Below, in pieces: positions 61,679 to 64,000 of a stretch of DNA of 64,000 bases. Made by a program: the position numbers and the translations under genes. Position 1 is the first letter of the stretch; each line of letters starts with the position of its first letter. The DNA comes from Reyranella sp. (lineage in GTDB: Bacteria > Pseudomonadota > Alphaproteobacteria > Reyranellales > Reyranellaceae): assembly GCF_004296935.1 (NCBI RefSeq), contig NZ_SCVH01000160.1, positions 31,462-95,461 of the forward strand, given 5' to 3'. The notes under the pieces are model-generated. The model ran no database searches, was not told the origin of the DNA, and saw only the letters and a list, made by a program, of their open reading frames with translations.

Positions 61679-62596
61679 ATGGCCACCGTTCCCAAGAACC
61701 CGCCACCGCTGCCCGCCGGGATGGACAATCCCTGGTACGATTATTCGCCCTATCCCAAACGGCCGCTGCTCACCTGGCCCAAGAACGCGCGGGTCGGCTG
61801 GTTCGTGCTGCTGCATCTCGAGTACTGGGAGCTGATCCCCGACGAGACGAGCCTCAGGGACCCGCGCCACGTTGGCGAACTCGGCAGCTACACACCCGAC
61901 TACCGCACCTGGACCCAGCGCGACTTCGGCAACCGCGTCGGCATCTTCCGCGTCCTCGACGTGCTCGACCGCTACCAGATCCGGGCCGGTGTGGCGGTGA
62001 ACGCGCTGGCGGCCGAGCGCTATCCCTATCTGATCGAGCAGTTCAAGAAGCGGAAGTACGAGTTCATCGCCCACGGCCACTCGGCCAACCGCATGATCTC
62101 CTCCAAGATGAGCGAGGCCGAGGAGAAGGCCGAGATCGCCAATTCCATCGCCGCCATCGAGAAAGCTGCGGGCGTACGGCCGACCGGCTGGCTCGGCCAG
62201 GATTACGGCGAGAGCCAGCGCACGCCGCAGCTCCTGGCCGATGCCGGCCTCGACTACGTGCTCGACTGGCCCAACGACGACCAGCCCTACCCGATGAAGG
62301 TCGGCAAGAAGTTCGTCTCGATACCCAACCAGCCGGAATGGGACGACGTCCAGCAGCTCATGATCCGGCGCATCAGCACCACGCGCTATCCCGATCTGGT
62401 GGGCGAGGCGTTCGAGCTGCTGCACCACGAGGGCGGCCAGGTCTTTAACCTGTCGATCCATCCCTGGCTGATGGGCATGGCGCATCGCATAAAATATCTC
62501 GACGAGGCGCTGCGCCGGATCGAGCGCTTCGGCAACGCCTGGCAGGCAACGCCCGGCGAAATCGCCCGGCACTATATGGACACGATGATGGGCTGA
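61679..62596 (+). CDS. PuuE-like polysaccharide deacetylase-family protein, second copy
   Basis: 305 residues, clear paralog of the preceding protein: WPKNARVGWFVLLHLEYWEL, AHGHSANRMISSKM, SIHPWLMGMAHRI, PGEIARHY. It may form a heteromeric enzyme with the first or act at a neighbouring step on a ring-opened N-heterocycle. An AAAGCC/GGCTTT hairpin at 62625-62643 followed by TT is a likely terminator downstream. Confidence 0.85.
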   Translation: MATVPKNPPPLPAGMDNPWYDYSPYPKRPLLTWPKNARVGWFVLLHLEYWELIPDETSLRDPRHVGELGSYTPDYRTWTQRDFGNRVGIFRVLDVLDRYQIRAGVAVNALAAERYPYLIEQFKKRKYEFIAHGHSANRMISSKMSEAEEKAEIANSIAAIEKAAGVRPTGWLGQDYGESQRTPQLLADAGLDYVLDWPNDDQPYPMKVGKKFVSIPNQPEWDDVQQLMIRRISTTRYPDLVGEAFELLHHEGGQVFNLSIHPWLMGMAHRIKYLDEALRRIERFGNAWQATPGEIARHYMDTMMG

Positions 62597-62624
62597 AATC
62601 TCGGCTTCCCGCACGCCGGAAAGC

Positions 62625-62645
62625 CAATAACGCCGGGCTTTTTAC
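62625..62645 (+). terminator. Terminator after the deacetylase pair
   Basis: AAAGCC is complementary to GGCTTT, with about ten bases between them and further T residues after it, 29 bases past the stop codon of the second deacetylase gene. Rho-independent in form, though short. Confidence 0.45.
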
Positions 62646-62900
62646 CCGCTTACCGGGCCCACCTGAATTGAGGGAGTGTTGGGCCCGAAGTTGGGCCCGA
62701 CCCCGGGATAAGCCTTATTCCACGGGCTTTTCTCGCATTTCGCGAAATCTTTGATCGCACTGCCCCGGCGCACCCTGTGCCCAGGATGTCGTTAAGTGTC
62801 TGTTCGCACATCGTTATCTGGCGTGGCGTTGAGACGGGGTCGTTGTTGGGACTGTCCACGGGTCAGGACCCGCGGCGGCTTCACCAAGCCATAAGGCGAA

Positions 62901-62918
62901 CCCGCAGGCGGCTGCGGG
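62901..62918. other. Hairpin in the 62597-63113 gap
   Basis: CCCGCA (62901-62906) pairs with TGCGGG (62913-62918). On the minus strand it follows the third 16-bp element by 68 bp and is followed by TT only. The 517-bp gap otherwise contains two direct TTGGGCCCGA repeats near 62680-62700 and no convincing gene. Confidence 0.4.
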
Positions 62919-62986
62919 CAGGTCGTGCCGAAATGGAAAAGGCCGGCGCGGTCCTCGCGTCAGCCTATAGAGAAATCATAGCAGAA

Positions 62987-63002
62987 CCTGCTGAACCTGC
63001 AA
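62987..63002 (-). repeat. Copy 3 of the 16-bp intergenic element
   Basis: CCTGCTGAACCTGCAA, one mismatch from copies 1 and 2. On the minus strand TTGCAG is followed 16 bases later by TATGAT, close to a promoter layout. It is 111 bp upstream of the epoxide hydrolase gene. Confidence 0.5.
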
Positions 63003-63113
63003 CTTTTCCCCGATCACATTTTCAGGAGCAAGTGCTGGCATTGCAAGCATCTACATGCTGACGTCTGCCCGATTTGACACACTCCTGAAGCCCGCACGCG
63101 AGCGAGACCGATC

Positions 63114-64000
63114 ATGTCATCCCCTCGGCCCTTTGCCTTTCATGTCCCCGATGAAGACATCGCCGACCTCCGCGCGAGGTTGGCCAGAACGCGGCTCCCG
63201 GATCAGGCGCCTGAAGCACCGTGGGCCTATGGCGCCGACCTCGCCTACATGCGGAAGCTGGTCGACTACTGGCGCGAAAAGTTCGATTGGCGCGCCCAGG
63301 AGGCCGGGCTGAACGCGTTCCCGCAGTTCAAGGTCGCCCTGCACGGCATCGACCTGCACTATCTGCATATTCCCGGTCAGGGTCCCGCGCCGAAGCCGCT
63401 GCTCCTGCTCCACGGCTGGCCGGGTTCGCTGTTCGAATTCATCGACCTGATCCCGCGTCTCGCCGACCCCGCGCGCTTCGGCGGCGACGCGCGTGACGCC
63501 GTGACGGTCATCGCCCCGTCCCTGCCGGGCTACGGACTGTCCTTCCAGCCGGGCCAGAAGCGCTTCGGCGTGGCGGCCATCGCGGATTGCTTGGCCGATC
63601 TCATGACCAACGTCCTGGGATGGAAAAAGTTCATTGCCCAAGGGGGCGACTGGGGCGCGCACATCAGTTCCAGCATGGCGGTTCGCCATCCCGACAGACT
63701 GGCGGGCATTCACCTGAACATGCTGACCGTCAATCCGGCCTTGCCGCCGCCGCCGACCTCGACGGCAGAGGAACAGCGGTACCTGGACGAAATGCGCGAA
63801 TGGGCCAAGGAAGAGACGGGCTACATCCAGATCCAGGGGACCCGCCCCCAGACCCTGGCTTACGGGCTCACCGACTCGCCCGTGGGACTCGCGGCCTGGA
63901 TCGCCGAGAAGTTCCATACCTGGACCGATCACACGGGCGACTTCGAAACCGCGGTCGACCGCGACCGTCTGCTCGCCAACATTTCATTCTATTGGTTCAC
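63114..64000 (+). CDS. Epoxide hydrolase (alpha/beta-hydrolase with EHN domain), 5' part
   Basis: The reading frame from the ATG at 63114 is open to the window end (295 codons), so the C-terminus is missing. The N-terminal EHN-type domain is visible: PFAFHVPDEDIADLRARLARTRLPD and YWREKFDWRAQEAGLNAFPQFK. The alpha/beta-hydrolase core follows with the oxyanion motif HGWPGS and the nucleophile elbow GGDWGAH (Asp). The catalytic His would lie beyond the window. It opens epoxides to diols; substrate unknown. Weak ribosome site upstream. Confidence 0.9.
   Translation, partial: MSSPRPFAFHVPDEDIADLRARLARTRLPDQAPEAPWAYGADLAYMRKLVDYWREKFDWRAQEAGLNAFPQFKVALHGIDLHYLHIPGQGPAPKPLLLLHGWPGSLFEFIDLIPRLADPARFGGDARDAVTVIAPSLPGYGLSFQPGQKRFGVAAIADCLADLMTNVLGWKKFIAQGGDWGAHISSSMAVRHPDRLAGIHLNMLTVNPALPPPPTSTAEEQRYLDEMREWAKEETGYIQIQGTRPQTLAYGLTDSPVGLAAWIAEKFHTWTDHTGDFETAVDRDRLLANISFYWF

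Noticed and set aside
62650-62859. 69-codon minus-strand frame in the gap before the epoxide hydrolase
   Set aside because: No ribosome site, no family likeness, and Gly/Pro/Ser-rich content caused by the repeated TTGGGCCCGA; not enough to call a gene or an integrase remnant.
1-64000. tRNA, rRNA, CRISPR or prophage genes
   Set aside because: I read the intergenic regions on both strands and found no cloverleaf, repeat-spacer array or phage-like gene; a tRNAscan and CRISPR search would confirm.

Overview
This 64 kb window is high-GC, densely coding DNA with the gene content of a free-living, respiratory alphaproteobacterium. Pointers are a Bug-type solute receptor, an FnrL-type Fe-S regulator with alphaproteobacterial cysteine spacing, HemP with an hmuSTUV heme-uptake operon, kdpFABCDE, a bo3-type quinol oxidase and a REP-like palindromic repeat. 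A Rhodospirillales/Reyranella-like host is my inference; no rRNA or other marker gene is present to prove it. I found no tRNA, rRNA, CRISPR array, intact insertion sequence or prophage.

Layout. 1-3942: end of a Bug receptor gene, a nitroreductase, an FNR/FnrL-type regulator, a tandem universal stress protein and small proteins. 3983-8209: an FNR-type box precedes a module with a Met-rich Spy-like protein, a membrane-anchored flavin/[2Fe-2S] reductase, a His-rich membrane protein and a heptaheme cytochrome c. This looks like an electron route from NAD(P)H across the membrane under low oxygen. 8497-17067: a copper-handling block with a lipoprotein, a CusF remnant, a monoheme cytochrome c, CusF, a cupredoxin, a CopA-type multicopper oxidase, a TolC-type lipoprotein, small secreted proteins and csoR, divergent from a Cu+ P-type ATPase across a CsoR-type palindrome.

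17150-22202: TerC, PurC, a CMD-family protein, the Kup K+ transporter and a VOC protein. 22199-30191: an iron/heme block built around a Fur-like box between hemP and a Cys-rich unknown gene, then a TonB receptor, TonB and HmuSTUV.

30247-40146: a six-gene block built around SrfB (actin/Hsp70-like ATPase fold) and SrfC (TRAFAC-type P-loop GTPase). Two tandem SrfA-like membrane proteins lie upstream, and a Sel1-repeat membrane protein and a secreted protein lie downstream. It has its own extended -10 promoter. The function of this family is essentially unsettled and it is the main candidate for an undescribed system.

40517-53926: a secreted protein with two HxTx motifs, kdpEDCBAF (with an extra 27-residue membrane ORF ahead of kdpF), a REP-like palindrome, cyoDCBA and a coiled-coil membrane protein. 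54055-62596: thiolase, a TerB/Coq4-like protein, an SDR without the usual Tyr/Lys pair, xanthine dehydrogenase-type subunits and two tandem PuuE-like deacetylases, which suggests purine or N-heterocycle breakdown. 63114-64000: the start of an epoxide hydrolase.

Beyond genes, three intergenic regions about 22-40 kb apart share a 16-bp element (CCTGCTGAACTTGCAA) lying beside minus-strand hairpins. Two of these hairpins look like terminators, so they may be a small-RNA family.
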